64,000 nucleotides of DNA from Sphaerimonospora sp050942215. GTDB lineage: Bacteria > Actinomycetota > Actinomycetes > Streptosporangiales > Streptosporangiaceae. Where the stretch lies: positions 2,418,001 through 2,482,000 of the forward strand of contig NZ_CP192056.1 of NCBI RefSeq assembly GCF_050942215.1, read 5' to 3'. The translations under genes and the position numbers were made by a program. Below are positions 25,289 through 34,978 of the stretch, in pieces (the stretch's first letter is position 1; each line of letters starts with the position of its first letter). The notes under the pieces were generated by a model that ran no database searches, was not told the origin of the DNA, and worked only from the letters and a program-made list of their open reading frames with translations.

Positions 25289-26032
25289 TCATCGCATCGA
25301 CAGACCGCCGTCCACGTAGAGTGTGGTCCCGGTGGTGTAGGAGTTGAGGAAGAGGAACACGACGGCCTCTGCGACTTCCGCCTCGGTCCCCACCCGTCCC
25401 AGTACGTTCAGGCGTGAGTAGCGCTCGAACGCCTCCAGGCGAGCTTCTGCGGACTTCCTCGTCGCCCAGAAGTTTCCGTCCATGGCGCCGGACGAGAGGG
25501 CGTTGACTCGGATGGGGGCGAGTTCCACGGCGAGGCCGCGAGCCAGTCCCTCCAGGGCGGCGTTACACGCGACGTACGCCGGCGTGGCGACCGTCGGCCG
25601 GGCCCCGTCCGCTCCTGCCATCAGCACCACCGCACCGTCCTGGGATATCTTCGGGAGCGCATACTTGACGGCCATGTACTGGCCCCAGAACTTGGCCCGG
25701 AACGCGGATTCCGCCTCGCTGAAGCTCAAGTCTCGAAGCGGCCCGGTGACGTAGTCGCCGGCCGTGTTGAACAGGAAGTCCACCTGCTCGACGCGGGAGA
25801 AGAAGCGCTCCAGTGATCTGGAGTCGCCGGTGTCCACCTGCATCCAGCTCGCCCGGCATCCGAGCTCGGCGGCGGTCTTCTCGAGCTTCTCGCGCGTCCG
25901 GCCCCCGAGAATCACCTCGCCGCCCTGGGCGCACACCAGGCGGGCGACCGCCCGGCCCAGTCCCGAGCCACCGCCCAGCAGCACCGCCACCCGACCGGCG
26001 AAGTCACCCTCGCCGGAGTCTCGCCGACGCAT
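25289..26032 (-). CDS. SDR-family oxidoreductase with atypical active site
   Basis: 247 aa. The cofactor motif GGGSGLGRA and NTAG are normal, but the Tyr-x3-Lys active site reads YVACN (Asn for Lys) and the usual catalytic Ser segment is VLMAGADGA. ATG 26032 follows GGGAGGG. Last gene of the ureide/purine-type operon. It may be a dehydrogenase of altered mechanism or a non-catalytic member. Confidence 0.78.
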   Translation of the reverse strand: MRRRDSGEGDFAGRVAVLLGGGSGLGRAVARLVCAQGGEVILGGRTREKLEKTAAELGCRASWMQVDTGDSRSLERFFSRVEQVDFLFNTAGDYVTGPLRDLSFSEAESAFRAKFWGQYMAVKYALPKISQDGAVVLMAGADGARPTVATPAYVACNAALEGLARGLAVELAPIRVNALSSGAMDGNFWATRKSAEARLEAFERYSRLNVLGRVGTEAEVAEAVVFLFLNSYTTGTTLYVDGGLSMR

Positions 26033-26051
26033 CCGATCCCTCCCTTGCACG

Positions 26052-27437
26052 TCAAGCCCCTCCCTGGCGCGGCGCGGGCTTGAGCCAGCGCCCGTGGCCG
26101 GGGCCGACCCGGATCGAGGAGCCGTCGAAGACACAGGTGCCACGGACCCAGGTCTGCGCGACCCGGGATGAATAGACCTCGGTCCCGAAGAAGGGCACGT
26201 TCTCCACCGCCGCGGACTGATGAGGCAGGTCGGCGAACGGCGTCGGGGCGTCCAGGTCCACGACGACGAAGTCGGCGTCCATGCCGACCGCGACGTCACC
26301 CTTCCGCGCCAGCGAGAACCGCCGGGCCGGTGCGAGGCTGGTGGCCCTGACGACCTGGCTCAACGACAGGCGCCCCTCGGACACGAGGTTCAGCAGCGAC
26401 GGCAGCATGTACTGGATTCCGGGGAAGCCGGCCGGCGCGCGTACCGGATCGTCGGCCAGTCTGCGCACGTCGTCGATCGGATAGGAGCAGTGGTCACTGG
26501 CGACGACGTCGATGGCGCCGCTGTCCAGACGACGGATCAGGTCGGCCTGAGCCTGCGGAGACCTCAGGGGAGGATTGCATCTCGCTCTCATGCCGAAGTC
26601 GCTGACCTGGGCCGACGTGAAGCGGACGTAGTGAGGGGCGGTCTCGATGGAAAGGTCGGCGCCTCTGCTGACGAGAAAGCCCAGCAGGTCGACGGTCAGG
26701 GCGCTGGAAACATGGACGAAGTGCATGCTGGCACCGACCGCCATCCCGATGATCGCCGCCCGCACGGCGCTGACGTCCTCGGCGAGAGTCGGCCGGCTGG
26801 AGAGATGGAAGGTGGCGGGGTCCGATTCGCGATGCTGCGCCTGCAGGAAGCCGATCAGGCCGTCGTCCTCGGCGTGGATCGCGTGTACGAGGCCGGCCGA
26901 GGCACCGGCCTCCAGCACGCGAAGCATCTCGTCGGTGGTGACCGCCGTGATCGCCCCGAGGGTCCCCTCCCGTCCCGGGCCGGCCCGGTGGAGGAACGTC
27001 TTGACTCCGACGGCGCCGGCCGCCCTGAGGCCCGCGGCCTCGTGCAGATTACCGACGCCGAGACCCCCGTAGAGCGCGAAGTCGCCGATCGACTGCGTGG
27101 AGAGGCTGTTCCCGCGTTCACGCAGGAGGCGGCCGGTCAGCACCATCGGATCGGTCACGGGCATCTCCAGGACCGTCGTGACCCCGCCCGCCGCGGCCGC
27201 CGCTGAACCGATGGCGAACGATTCGCCCGCGTCCCGCGGCGATCCGCGGAAGTGGACATGAGCATCGACCAGGCCGGGCAGGAGCGTCAGACCGTCCAGG
27301 TCGGCGTACGAACGCGCCACCGCGGCGCTGCCGGCGGGGAGCACCGCGGCGACGACGCCGTCCGTGACGGCGAGGTCACAGGCGCCCTGAGTGGACTCGG
27401 AAACGACGGTGGCGCCGCGGAGAACCAGGTCATACAT
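26052..27437 (-). CDS. Cyclic amidohydrolase (dihydropyrimidinase / allantoinase / hydantoinase family)
   Basis: 461 aa, metal-dependent. HxH ligands in DAHVHFRG, the carbamylatable Lys in VGVKTFLH, His in HAIHAEDD and HFVHVSS, and Asp in VVASDHCSY. It opens cyclic ureides such as allantoin, dihydropyrimidines or hydantoins. ATG 27437 overlaps the stop of the upstream PuuE-like gene, so the two are coupled and may act on the same ring or on successive steps. Confidence 0.85.
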   Translation of the reverse strand: MYDLVLRGATVVSESTQGACDLAVTDGVVAAVLPAGSAAVARSYADLDGLTLLPGLVDAHVHFRGSPRDAGESFAIGSAAAAAGGVTTVLEMPVTDPMVLTGRLLRERGNSLSTQSIGDFALYGGLGVGNLHEAAGLRAAGAVGVKTFLHRAGPGREGTLGAITAVTTDEMLRVLEAGASAGLVHAIHAEDDGLIGFLQAQHRESDPATFHLSSRPTLAEDVSAVRAAIIGMAVGASMHFVHVSSALTVDLLGFLVSRGADLSIETAPHYVRFTSAQVSDFGMRARCNPPLRSPQAQADLIRRLDSGAIDVVASDHCSYPIDDVRRLADDPVRAPAGFPGIQYMLPSLLNLVSEGRLSLSQVVRATSLAPARRFSLARKGDVAVGMDADFVVVDLDAPTPFADLPHQSAAVENVPFFGTEVYSSRVAQTWVRGTCVFDGSSIRVGPGHGRWLKPAPRQGGA

Positions 27438-28401
27438 GGCGTGCCGTGCCTGTATCCGTCTGTGCGCACGCCGTGTGCGACTCGGGGGCCGGGAACGTCT
27501 CGCGCCAGAACCGGGCGATCTCGTCCCTTCTCGCGATCCAGATTTCGGAGCTGCGGTCCTGGCAGAACGCCAGGAACTCACGCAGGACGTCGGCCCGGCC
27601 GGCCTGTCCCATTATCCGGGCGTGCAACCCGATCGAGAGCATCTTCGGTTCTCTGGCACCTTCCGCGAGGAGGAAGTTCACCGCCCGCTTCAGCAGGTCG
27701 AGGAAGTCGCTGGGCCCGCCGATGTTGAAAGCGAACTTGGTGTCGTTGTACGTGGCCGTGTACGGGATCACCAGATGCCAGGCGTCTCCGACCCGGGTGT
27801 AATAGGGCAGGTCGTCGTTGTAGGCGTCCGAATCGTAGTCGAATCCATGTTTCACCAGGAGATCTCGGGTGTGGATCGACGGGCTGTACCTGCTGTACCA
27901 GCCGGTGGGCCGGTCACCGGTCAGTTCCCTGAACAGCTCGATGGCTCGGGCGATCTGGGCCGACTCCTCGTCCCGGTCCAATTCCCATGCCTCGGTCCAG
28001 CGAAGTCCGTGTCCGCAGATCTCGTGCGGAGAGTCGTTGAGCCGGTCGAGGAGCGCCGGGTTCACCTGGAGCGCCACAGCGGAGGCGAAGATCGTCGCCG
28101 GCAGGCCGAAGTCCTCGAGCACGTCCAGGATGCGGTGCGCACCCCGGCGGCTGCCGTACTCGAAGACGGACTCGGTCATCAGGTCGCGCACGTGTGCGGG
28201 GAACGACCGATGCGACTCCCAACTGGATTCGTTGGCTCCGTCGCCGAAGTAGTGTGAACGCTCCGCTCCCTCTTCGATGTTGAGTACGAGGCTGATCGCG
28301 AGTCGCGCGCCGCCGGGCCAACTGAAGTTCAGGGCTTGTCGGCCATAGCCCACGAAATCGCGAACCGGAAAATTCATCTCGCCATCCTGTGCAGCACTCA
28401 T
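27430..28401 (-). CDS. Polysaccharide-deacetylase-fold protein, PuuE allantoinase-like
   Basis: 323 aa NodB-fold enzyme. Residues typical of the PuuE group: FVGYGRQALNFSWPGGARLA, SVFEYGSRRGAHRILDVL, ICGHGLRWTEAWEL, GWYSRYSPSIHTRDLL, YNDDLPYY. PuuE-type members hydrolyse allantoin without metal; others act on different amides. A start at ATG 28377 is also possible. The gene lies beside a second, unrelated cyclic amidohydrolase. Confidence 0.82.
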   Translation of the reverse strand: MSAAQDGEMNFPVRDFVGYGRQALNFSWPGGARLAISLVLNIEEGAERSHYFGDGANESSWESHRSFPAHVRDLMTESVFEYGSRRGAHRILDVLEDFGLPATIFASAVALQVNPALLDRLNDSPHEICGHGLRWTEAWELDRDEESAQIARAIELFRELTGDRPTGWYSRYSPSIHTRDLLVKHGFDYDSDAYNDDLPYYTRVGDAWHLVIPYTATYNDTKFAFNIGGPSDFLDLLKRAVNFLLAEGAREPKMLSIGLHARIMGQAGRADVLREFLAFCQDRSSEIWIARRDEIARFWRETFPAPESHTACAQTDTGTARHV

Positions 28402-28460
28402 CTCACACGCTCACTCCCTCGACTCGGCGTACCCTGCCGCATGCCGTGAACGGCCGCGTC

Positions 28461-28934
28461 CTACCTCAGGAAGGCGTTCCAGCCCGCGTCGCGATAGCGG
28501 TCCCAGACCGCAAGGCAGTCCCCGGCGTCCACACCGCCGGTCAAGACGAATCGCTCATCGGTTCTGCCCAGCAGTTCGAGCATCGTCGCGCACGAGTAGC
28601 CTCCGTATCTCGCGCGGAATCGCTCCTCCGGGTGGATATCGCGCAACGATATGCCGTAGATCAGTTCCGAGATCCCGGCGTTCAAGATCGCACCCAAACA
28701 CATGTAGCACGACTCGACCGTCGAGAAGAGCCGGGCTCCGACCAACGTCAATCCTGATTCCACCGCCCGCAGGATCGCGTCCACTTCGGCATGCAGGACG
28801 GGATTCGCGGAGCTGGCGATGCGATTGGACCCCACGACGAAGTCGGTACCGGCCACCAGAACGGCGCCGACGGGTTGATCGCCGCGTGCACCGGCCTTCT
28901 CGGCCTCTCGCAGGGCGATGTGCATGTATTCCAT
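28461..28934 (-). CDS. Nucleoside/base deaminase (cytidine-deaminase fold)
   Basis: 157 aa. Zinc-binding HAEVDAIL and SCYMCLGA (family PCxxC, with Ser in the first place here). Size and motif order resemble guanine/tRNA-adenosine-type deaminases. ATG 28934 has GGAGAG upstream. It would deaminate a purine or pyrimidine base inside the cell. Confidence 0.85.
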   Translation of the reverse strand: MEYMHIALREAEKAGARGDQPVGAVLVAGTDFVVGSNRIASSANPVLHAEVDAILRAVESGLTLVGARLFSTVESCYMCLGAILNAGISELIYGISLRDIHPEERFRARYGGYSCATMLELLGRTDERFVLTGGVDAGDCLAVWDRYRDAGWNAFLR

Positions 28935-28983
28935 TCGTCTCTCCGGGTAGCGGGATCGATCCTCTGGACGGGCGGGTTCCAGA

Positions 28984-30498
28984 TCAGAAGGGGAGGGTGA
29001 GGTCGGACGCCGACCATTCGGGCTCGGCATCGTCGGCCGGTCGCCACGGCATCTGTGCGGTGCGCATGTTCACCGCGTTGTAGTACGGACGCAGCCGCTC
29101 GGCCAGGGCCCACGCCTCGGCGTTGCGTGTGATCATGGCCTGGCCTCCGAGCCGCACCCGCTCGATCATCGACTCCTCGTCGATGGTCCCGATGCGGCCG
29201 TTCTCCAGGACGAACCTGCCCGCGACGATGACGTCCGAGACGGAGGCGCCCGTCTCCGAGTAGACGAGTTGGGCGACGAGATCGAGGCCCGGAGCGAGGT
29301 AGGTGGACCGCGTGTCGAAGAGCGTGAGGTCCGCCTGTGCACCGGGACGGATCCCGCTCAGGTCGTGGGCCGAGCCGAGGGTCTTCGTCGATCCCGCGAA
29401 GGCTCGTTCCAGGAGTTGCCGGGCCGTCAGCCAGGTGGACGTGTCGTGGGACCAGATCCGCGACGACAGGCCCGCGCACTTGATGGTCTCCAGCATGTTC
29501 AGGTTGTCGCTGGACACCGCACCGTCCGAGCCCAGGGTCCAGGCCACGCCTGCCCGCTCCCACTCGTTGACCCGGGCGACGCCGGCACCCAGCCGCAGGT
29601 TCGACATCGGACAGTGGACGAGAACGGAGCCCGCCTCGGCCAGGCGTCCCAGGTCGCGCCGGCCCAGCCAGATCGCGTGCGCCGCCGAATGGCCTTCCCC
29701 CAGGATGCCGAAGTCGATCAGCCTGGCCACGAACGCTCCGGCGAACCTGGTCTGGCTGCTCACGGTCTCGGTACGGCTCTCCGCCAGGTGCGTGTGGATC
29801 GGGACGCCCAGTTCGGCCGCCAATCGGCCGGTGTCCGCCAGGAGCCGGTCCGTACATTGGTGCGGGACCGTCGGCGCCAGACCGAAGGTGATGCGCCCCT
29901 CGCAGGCGTGGTTCCACTGCCGGCTCGCCTCCGCGGTGATGCGGAGGTCGACCTCGTCGGCGGCCGGCTGACCTTCGATCTCCGCTCGAAGATCCGCCGG
30001 CAGGGACTCGACGAACCCGGGCAGGTGGGCCTGGGAAGAAAGATCCGTGAAGTGAGGGGCCACCAGGGCGCGGACCCCCACGTCCACATACGCCTGCGCG
30101 ACGGCGTCGATGTGCTCCCGGCTGAGCGGGTAGGTGGTGAACATGTCGACCAGCGCGGTCGACCCGCCCCGAACGCACTCGATGGCGTTCAGCGCCGCCG
30201 CCGCGTAGGCCTCCTCCGGCGTCCGGTCCTTGTTCGCCGCGTCGATATTGCCGATCAGCACCTCCAGCGACGACGCACCGAGGGTGCCTCTCGCCAGGAT
30301 GTTGTGGCTGTGGGTGTGTGCGTTGACCAGACCGGGAATCGCGAGCTTGCCGCCGCAATCGACCCGGTGGACGCCGGACGGCAGAGCCGCGTCCACCGGG
30401 TAGAGAGCGGCGATGTTCGAATCGCGCACGTGAATCGAGCCCTCGGCGATCCCGCCGTCGACGTAGTACCGCAGGCGGGTCAGGAGAAACTCGTTCAT
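28984..30498 (-). CDS. Amidohydrolase (TRZ/ATZ, cytosine / 8-oxoguanine deaminase-like)
   Basis: 504 aa. HxH in NAHTHSHN, His in IHTHLAESRTE, SAAHAIWL and the metal Asp motif GSDGAVSSDNLNM mark the SsnA/8-oxoguanine deaminase/TRZ-ATZ subgroup. A hydrolytic deaminase or dechlorinase of nitrogen heterocycles; with two other ring-hydrolysing enzymes it supports catabolism of an imported heterocycle. Confidence 0.85.
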   Translation of the reverse strand: MNEFLLTRLRYYVDGGIAEGSIHVRDSNIAALYPVDAALPSGVHRVDCGGKLAIPGLVNAHTHSHNILARGTLGASSLEVLIGNIDAANKDRTPEEAYAAAALNAIECVRGGSTALVDMFTTYPLSREHIDAVAQAYVDVGVRALVAPHFTDLSSQAHLPGFVESLPADLRAEIEGQPAADEVDLRITAEASRQWNHACEGRITFGLAPTVPHQCTDRLLADTGRLAAELGVPIHTHLAESRTETVSSQTRFAGAFVARLIDFGILGEGHSAAHAIWLGRRDLGRLAEAGSVLVHCPMSNLRLGAGVARVNEWERAGVAWTLGSDGAVSSDNLNMLETIKCAGLSSRIWSHDTSTWLTARQLLERAFAGSTKTLGSAHDLSGIRPGAQADLTLFDTRSTYLAPGLDLVAQLVYSETGASVSDVIVAGRFVLENGRIGTIDEESMIERVRLGGQAMITRNAEAWALAERLRPYYNAVNMRTAQMPWRPADDAEPEWSASDLTLPF

Positions 30499-30546
30499 CG
30501 GTTACCTCATCCTCCAAATTTCCGGGAGCGGGTGCGAATTCGTCTG

Positions 30547-31344
30547 TCAGACACGTTGCGCGCGCTTGACGAAGCGCCGCGTCTCCTCGCACTCGGGGTC
30601 GTCCAGGATCTGCGCGGGAGTGCCCGTTTCGAGCACGACGCCGTTCGACATGAACACGATCCGGTCAGCGACCGCTCTCGCGAAGGAGAGCTCATGCGTC
30701 ACCAGCAGCATCGTCATCCCGTCGGACGCCAGCTGCTGGATGACGCTCTCCACCTCCTCCACCAGCTGCGGGTCCAGGGCGGACGTCACCTCGTCGAACA
30801 GCATGACCCGCGGGTTCAGCGCCAGCGCCCGGGCGATGGCGACCCGCTGTTGCTGTCCGCCTGACAGTTGCAGCGGGTAGGAGGCGGCCTTGTCCGCCAG
30901 GCCCACGCGGGCCAGCAACTTGATCGCGGCGGCTTCGGCCTCCGCCTTGCCGACCCCGTGCACGTGCCGCGGGGCGACCGTCATGTTCTCCAGCACCGTC
31001 AGGTGGGGGAACAGGTTGTACTGCTGGAACACCATGCCGATGTCCGATCGGAAGGCCCGCAGCTCCTTCTCGCCGTAGCTCCGCTTCCCGGCCGGTCCGT
31101 AGTCCAGCCGACGGGAGACCACCCGGATCGATCCCGAGTCCGGCGTCTCCAGCGCGGCGACCGAGCGCAGGAGAGTGGTCTTGCCGGAGCCCGAGGCACC
31201 GATGAGCACGACGCACTCGCCGGCCTTCACCCGTAGGTCGACGCCCTTGAGCACCTGGTTGGCGCCGAAGCTCTTCGTCAGACCGGAGACATCGACGTAT
31301 ACCTGGGCCGTCTCGTCATGGGATGACGTGAGGGAATTCGTCAT
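30547..31344 (-). CDS. Polar amino acid-type ABC transporter ATP-binding protein
   Basis: 265 aa, GlnQ-like. Walker A GASGSGKTTLLRS, FQQYNLFPHLTVLENM, signature LSGGQQQRVAIARAL, Walker B VMLFDEVTSALD. The ATGA overlap with the next permease couples its translation. Confidence 0.92.
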   Translation of the reverse strand: MTNSLTSSHDETAQVYVDVSGLTKSFGANQVLKGVDLRVKAGECVVLIGASGSGKTTLLRSVAALETPDSGSIRVVSRRLDYGPAGKRSYGEKELRAFRSDIGMVFQQYNLFPHLTVLENMTVAPRHVHGVGKAEAEAAAIKLLARVGLADKAASYPLQLSGGQQQRVAIARALALNPRVMLFDEVTSALDPQLVEEVESVIQQLASDGMTMLLVTHELSFARAVADRIVFMSNGVVLETGTPAQILDDPECEETRRFVKRAQRV

Positions 31345-32012
31345 GCTGTTTTCCTCCGCTCCCTCGCGAAACTCTTCTCAAGGCGGTGCTGCAACTTGGC
31401 CGCACCCCAGCTCATCACGAAGTAGATTGCCGCGGCGACCGTGAAGAGTTCGAAGTAACGAAAATTCTGATTGGCCATGAAGTTTGTCTGGAAGAACAAT
31501 TCTCCATACGTGATCGTGCCCGCCAGCGCGGAAGCCTTGATCACGGTTTGGAGGTAGTTCCCCCACGTCGGGATGACGTTCCGAACCGCCTGAGGGAGGA
31601 TCACCCGGCGCCACATCACGCCCTTGCCCAATTGCAGCATCTTCGAGGCTTCGACCTGCGAATGCGGGATGGCCTCCAGGCCGCCGCGGAAGACCTCCGA
31701 GAGGAACGCCGAATAGTGGACTCCGAACACGAGGACGGCCGAGACGAACGCCGAGAGCAGGATGCCCAGTTCGGGCAGCGAGTAGTACACCAGGAAGAGG
31801 AGCACGAGTTCCGGCACCAGGCGCATCACCTGGACGAACGCCGCGAGCAACTGGCTCAGCCCCGGCACCCTCATCCGGCGCACCACGGCGATGAGGAGGC
31901 CGAGCACGGTGGCCAGGAGCATCGACATCACGGTGAGCTGGATCGTCCGCCATGCTCCGACGGCGAACATGGGCAGGTACTCCGACCACCACATCGAAAC
32001 GCTGTCGCTCAC
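31341..32012 (-). CDS. Polar amino acid-type ABC transporter permease
   Basis: 223 aa, HisM/GlnP type. EVFRGGLEAIPHSQVEASKM and MWRRVILPQAVRNVIPTWGN are the cytoplasmic coupling loop. GTG 32012 is chosen because it overlaps the preceding permease stop (GTGA). Confidence 0.9.
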   Translation of the reverse strand: MSDSVSMWWSEYLPMFAVGAWRTIQLTVMSMLLATVLGLLIAVVRRMRVPGLSQLLAAFVQVMRLVPELVLLFLVYYSLPELGILLSAFVSAVLVFGVHYSAFLSEVFRGGLEAIPHSQVEASKMLQLGKGVMWRRVILPQAVRNVIPTWGNYLQTVIKASALAGTITYGELFFQTNFMANQNFRYFELFTVAAAIYFVMSWGAAKLQHRLEKSFARERRKTA

Positions 32013-32683
32013 GGCGTCGCTCCTGTGTTCACGAGGGCCCGGTTGATCCTTCGTTCGAACCTCCGCATGCCGATGGCGGCCAGGCCCGCGATGACCACGT
32101 AGAAAGCGGCGACGAGAAGCCAGCTCGACATCGGATCGAATGTCGACACTCCCAGTTGCCGGCCCGCCCTGATGAGTTCCGCGACCGTGATCAGTCCGAG
32201 CAGCGAGGTGTTCTTGAACAGCTCGATGACCTGGTTGACCAGGGACGGAGCGGAGACCACCAGCGCCTGCGGGAAGACGACTCTCCGCAGGGCCTGACGG
32301 CGGGTCATCCCCAGCATGGTGGCCGCCTCGTACTGGCCGTTGGCGACCGAGCCCAGGCCCGACCTCATGATCTCCGAGGCGTAGGCCCCGAAGTTCAGTG
32401 ACAATGCGAGGACACCGGCGACGATGGGGTGGAGGCGAATTCCGATCAACGGCAGACCGTAGAAGATCCAGAACACCTGAATCAGCAACGGCGTACCGCG
32501 GAAGATCGCCAGATAGACATTCACCACCCGCTTCGCCAGGCGGCCGCCGTAGACCTGCGAAGTCGCACTCAGGGTGCCGATCGAGAGAAAGATGGGAATC
32601 GTGATCAGAGTCACCAGGATGGCCACTCCGGCGGGGGGAATCAGTTCTCGCCAATTCTGGGCGAAGAACTCAACTAGCTTCAC
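32009..32683 (-). CDS. Polar amino acid-type ABC transporter permease
   Basis: 224 aa, paralogous to its neighbour; coupling loop EIMRSGLGSVANGQYEAATM and GMTRRQALRRVVFPQALVV. Forms the channel with the second permease. Confidence 0.9.
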   Translation of the reverse strand: MKLVEFFAQNWRELIPPAGVAILVTLITIPIFLSIGTLSATSQVYGGRLAKRVVNVYLAIFRGTPLLIQVFWIFYGLPLIGIRLHPIVAGVLALSLNFGAYASEIMRSGLGSVANGQYEAATMLGMTRRQALRRVVFPQALVVSAPSLVNQVIELFKNTSLLGLITVAELIRAGRQLGVSTFDPMSSWLLVAAFYVVIAGLAAIGMRRFERRINRALVNTGATP

Positions 32684-32760
32684 GACATATCTCCATCCTG
32701 CGCACCAGAGATACCTCTCCTCGCACTGTCCTGGCCTCAGGGGAGCCCCGGCGGCAGGAC

Positions 32761-33588
32761 TTACTTCCGGTTCGGGGTCGTCTCGTCCGGACCCGTCACC
32801 GCTTCGACCGGGTAGTCGTTGGCTTCCAAGATCTTGGTGAGCTCGCCGTTCCCCTTGATGTCCTTAACGCACTCGTTCACCTTGTCCACGGTGCTTTCGA
32901 GGCCCTTGCGGAACCAGATCACCGCGCCGGCCGGCTCGTAGACGCCGTTGAAGGGCTGGACGATCTCCAACTTCGGGTTCGGGCTGGCCTTCAGGTACTG
33001 CACGACGAGGGCCTCGTTGTCGATGACGGCGATGACGCGGCCGTTTTCCAGGTCCCGGTACGCCGACTGGCTGGACTCGTATCCGACGACCCGGTCGCCC
33101 AGTTCCGGATGCTTCACGAGAACCTCGTAGTCGTAGGTTCCCTGCTTGGCCCCGATGCGGCCCTCGGCGGCGATCAGGCTCTGGATCTCCGTGGTGATTC
33201 CGTGCGGATTCCCCGCCTGAACCATCGCGGCCAGGCGGAACTGGTAGGTGGGCGATGTCGCGTCCGCGAGCTTCTGCCGCTCGTCGTTGTACAGCAGCCC
33301 GCCGGCGATCACATCGAACCGCTTGCCCTGCAGGCCGGGGATCAGGCCTTCGAAGTCGGCCTGGACGTACTCCAGATTCGCGGGCCCGTCGATGTGCTTC
33401 ATGCAGGTCTTGATGATGTCGATGTCGGTGCCCTTGACATCGTCGCCGTCGATCCAGGAGTACGGCCGCTCGTTGACGTAGCCGACCTTGAGGGTGTCGC
33501 CCGACTCGCCGGAGGCACCGCCACATCCCGAAGCGACCAGTGAGAGACCGATCCCTGCCACGATCGCCCACATCTTTTTCTGGAACAT
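32761..33588 (-). CDS. ABC transporter substrate-binding lipoprotein (SBP_bac_3)
   Basis: 275 aa. Lipobox LVASGCGG, then the type 3 fold (KVGYVNERPYSWIDGDDVKG, TDIDIIKTCMKHI, FDVIAGGLLYNDERQ). It captures the substrate for the adjacent permease pair. Given the downstream enzymes, the ligand may be a ureide, hydantoin or heterocyclic base rather than an amino acid. Confidence 0.9.
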   Translation of the reverse strand: MFQKKMWAIVAGIGLSLVASGCGGASGESGDTLKVGYVNERPYSWIDGDDVKGTDIDIIKTCMKHIDGPANLEYVQADFEGLIPGLQGKRFDVIAGGLLYNDERQKLADATSPTYQFRLAAMVQAGNPHGITTEIQSLIAAEGRIGAKQGTYDYEVLVKHPELGDRVVGYESSQSAYRDLENGRVIAVIDNEALVVQYLKASPNPKLEIVQPFNGVYEPAGAVIWFRKGLESTVDKVNECVKDIKGNGELTKILEANDYPVEAVTGPDETTPNRK

Positions 33589-33616
33589 ATCCCTGATTCC
33601 TCTCTCGGTGTCCTGA

Positions 33617-34978
33617 TCACCGGTAGAACGTCGTCACGTTCCAAAAGCTCATTGAATGAGGGCCGGCGCCCTTGATCCTCTTGCTTGTCGCGATGCTGTG
33701 ATGCGACCGATACAGCTCGGTGTACATGCAGGCTTCGTCCGCGACCGCCATCGCCTGCCGGTAGATCTCATCCGCTTCGGGTTCTCCGGCCCGGGCGTCG
33801 AGGGAGTCGGCGAGTTCGTCCAGAGCCGGGTTCCTGATGCCGGTCGCGTTGAACGGGCCGTCGGAGTGGTATTCCCGGCGAAGCGTGACGGCGGGGTGCG
33901 GACGCGCCGGCATGCTCTGGATCGCCAGATCCCACTCCGGCGCGGAAAGACCCGGGTAGACCAATGGCCACCACGGCGGGTCGTCGTACAGAGCGACGGA
34001 CACGGCCAGGCCCTGGGCCTCCAGCTGCCGCGCGATCTCGTGCGCCGCCTCATGGACCGGACTGATGTTCGGAGCGGCCAATCTGATCGGTCCGCACTCC
34101 CCGGCGCCGGAGGATTCGGCCCTCTCGCCGGAGATGCCGCTCGGCGTCCTGCTGAGGCCGGCGGCCTCGCCGAGGACACGGCGCCGCAGCTCATGGACAT
34201 CGACCATCCGGGCCAGCCGCTTCCGCTGCTCGGCGGAGCGGAACCGGCTTTTCCTGGCGTTGTAGGTGAGGACGGTCCTGCTCCCCGAGGCGACGGGCAT
34301 GATCGTGTAATCCCGCCTGAACCGGTCATCGTCCAGGAGAGCGGGCGGCAGCGTCTCGATGAAGTCGAACTCGCCGGTCAGCGCCTTGTCTCGCCGTAGC
34401 TCCGATGTCGGCGCGAACTCGACGTGGATGTTCTCGAAATAGGGCATCGGTCCCAGGCGGTAGGCGGGGTTCCGTCGCAACCGGACGGAGTCTCCGCGGA
34501 TCCACTCGACCAGCCGGTAGGGGCCGAGACCGGTGGGCTGGAGTTCTGTGTCGGCGACCACATAGTGTCTCCAGGCCAGATACCAGGGCAGCATCGGAGC
34601 CGGCCCGTCAGTGCGAATCCGGAGCTCGTCCGCCGAAACGGCCCTCACCGTGTCGATGGCGCCCAAGTCCCGGGCGTGCAGGGAGTTTCGGCGAGGATCG
34701 AGACTGCGTCGGATGCTGTCAGCGATCGCTTCCGTCGTGGCGGCCTGTCCGTTGCTGAAGGTCAGGTCCCGGTGGACATGGAACCGGAAGTCGTCCCATT
34801 CCGGTGACGCGCTCCACGAGCGTGCGATGGAGGGCACGATCTCCCCGGAGGAGCCGAGATCGAGCAGTCCGGGGCAGGTGAGCTTCAGAACGGGGGTCGC
34901 CGCGCTGGAGTCGGAGAACGACTCGTTGGGCTGCAGCGACAACATCTCATGGTTCGCCAGCACCTTCAGTGTGCTCAA
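33617..34978 (-). CDS. Family-5 substrate-binding-like protein without a signal peptide
   Basis: 453 aa. The fold pattern is that of peptide/nickel-type binding proteins (GSSGEIVPSIARSW, FRFHVHRDLTFSNGQAATTE, PTGLGPYRLVEW, GEFDFIETLPP), but the N-terminus, MSTLKVLANHEMLSLQPNES, has neither signal peptide nor lipobox. No permease of the matching Dpp class is present. It may work in the cytoplasm as a ligand-binding or sensing protein. Its ATG overlaps the VOC-gene stop. Confidence 0.75.
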   Translation of the reverse strand: MSTLKVLANHEMLSLQPNESFSDSSAATPVLKLTCPGLLDLGSSGEIVPSIARSWSASPEWDDFRFHVHRDLTFSNGQAATTEAIADSIRRSLDPRRNSLHARDLGAIDTVRAVSADELRIRTDGPAPMLPWYLAWRHYVVADTELQPTGLGPYRLVEWIRGDSVRLRRNPAYRLGPMPYFENIHVEFAPTSELRRDKALTGEFDFIETLPPALLDDDRFRRDYTIMPVASGSRTVLTYNARKSRFRSAEQRKRLARMVDVHELRRRVLGEAAGLSRTPSGISGERAESSGAGECGPIRLAAPNISPVHEAAHEIARQLEAQGLAVSVALYDDPPWWPLVYPGLSAPEWDLAIQSMPARPHPAVTLRREYHSDGPFNATGIRNPALDELADSLDARAGEPEADEIYRQAMAVADEACMYTELYRSHHSIATSKRIKGAGPHSMSFWNVTTFYR

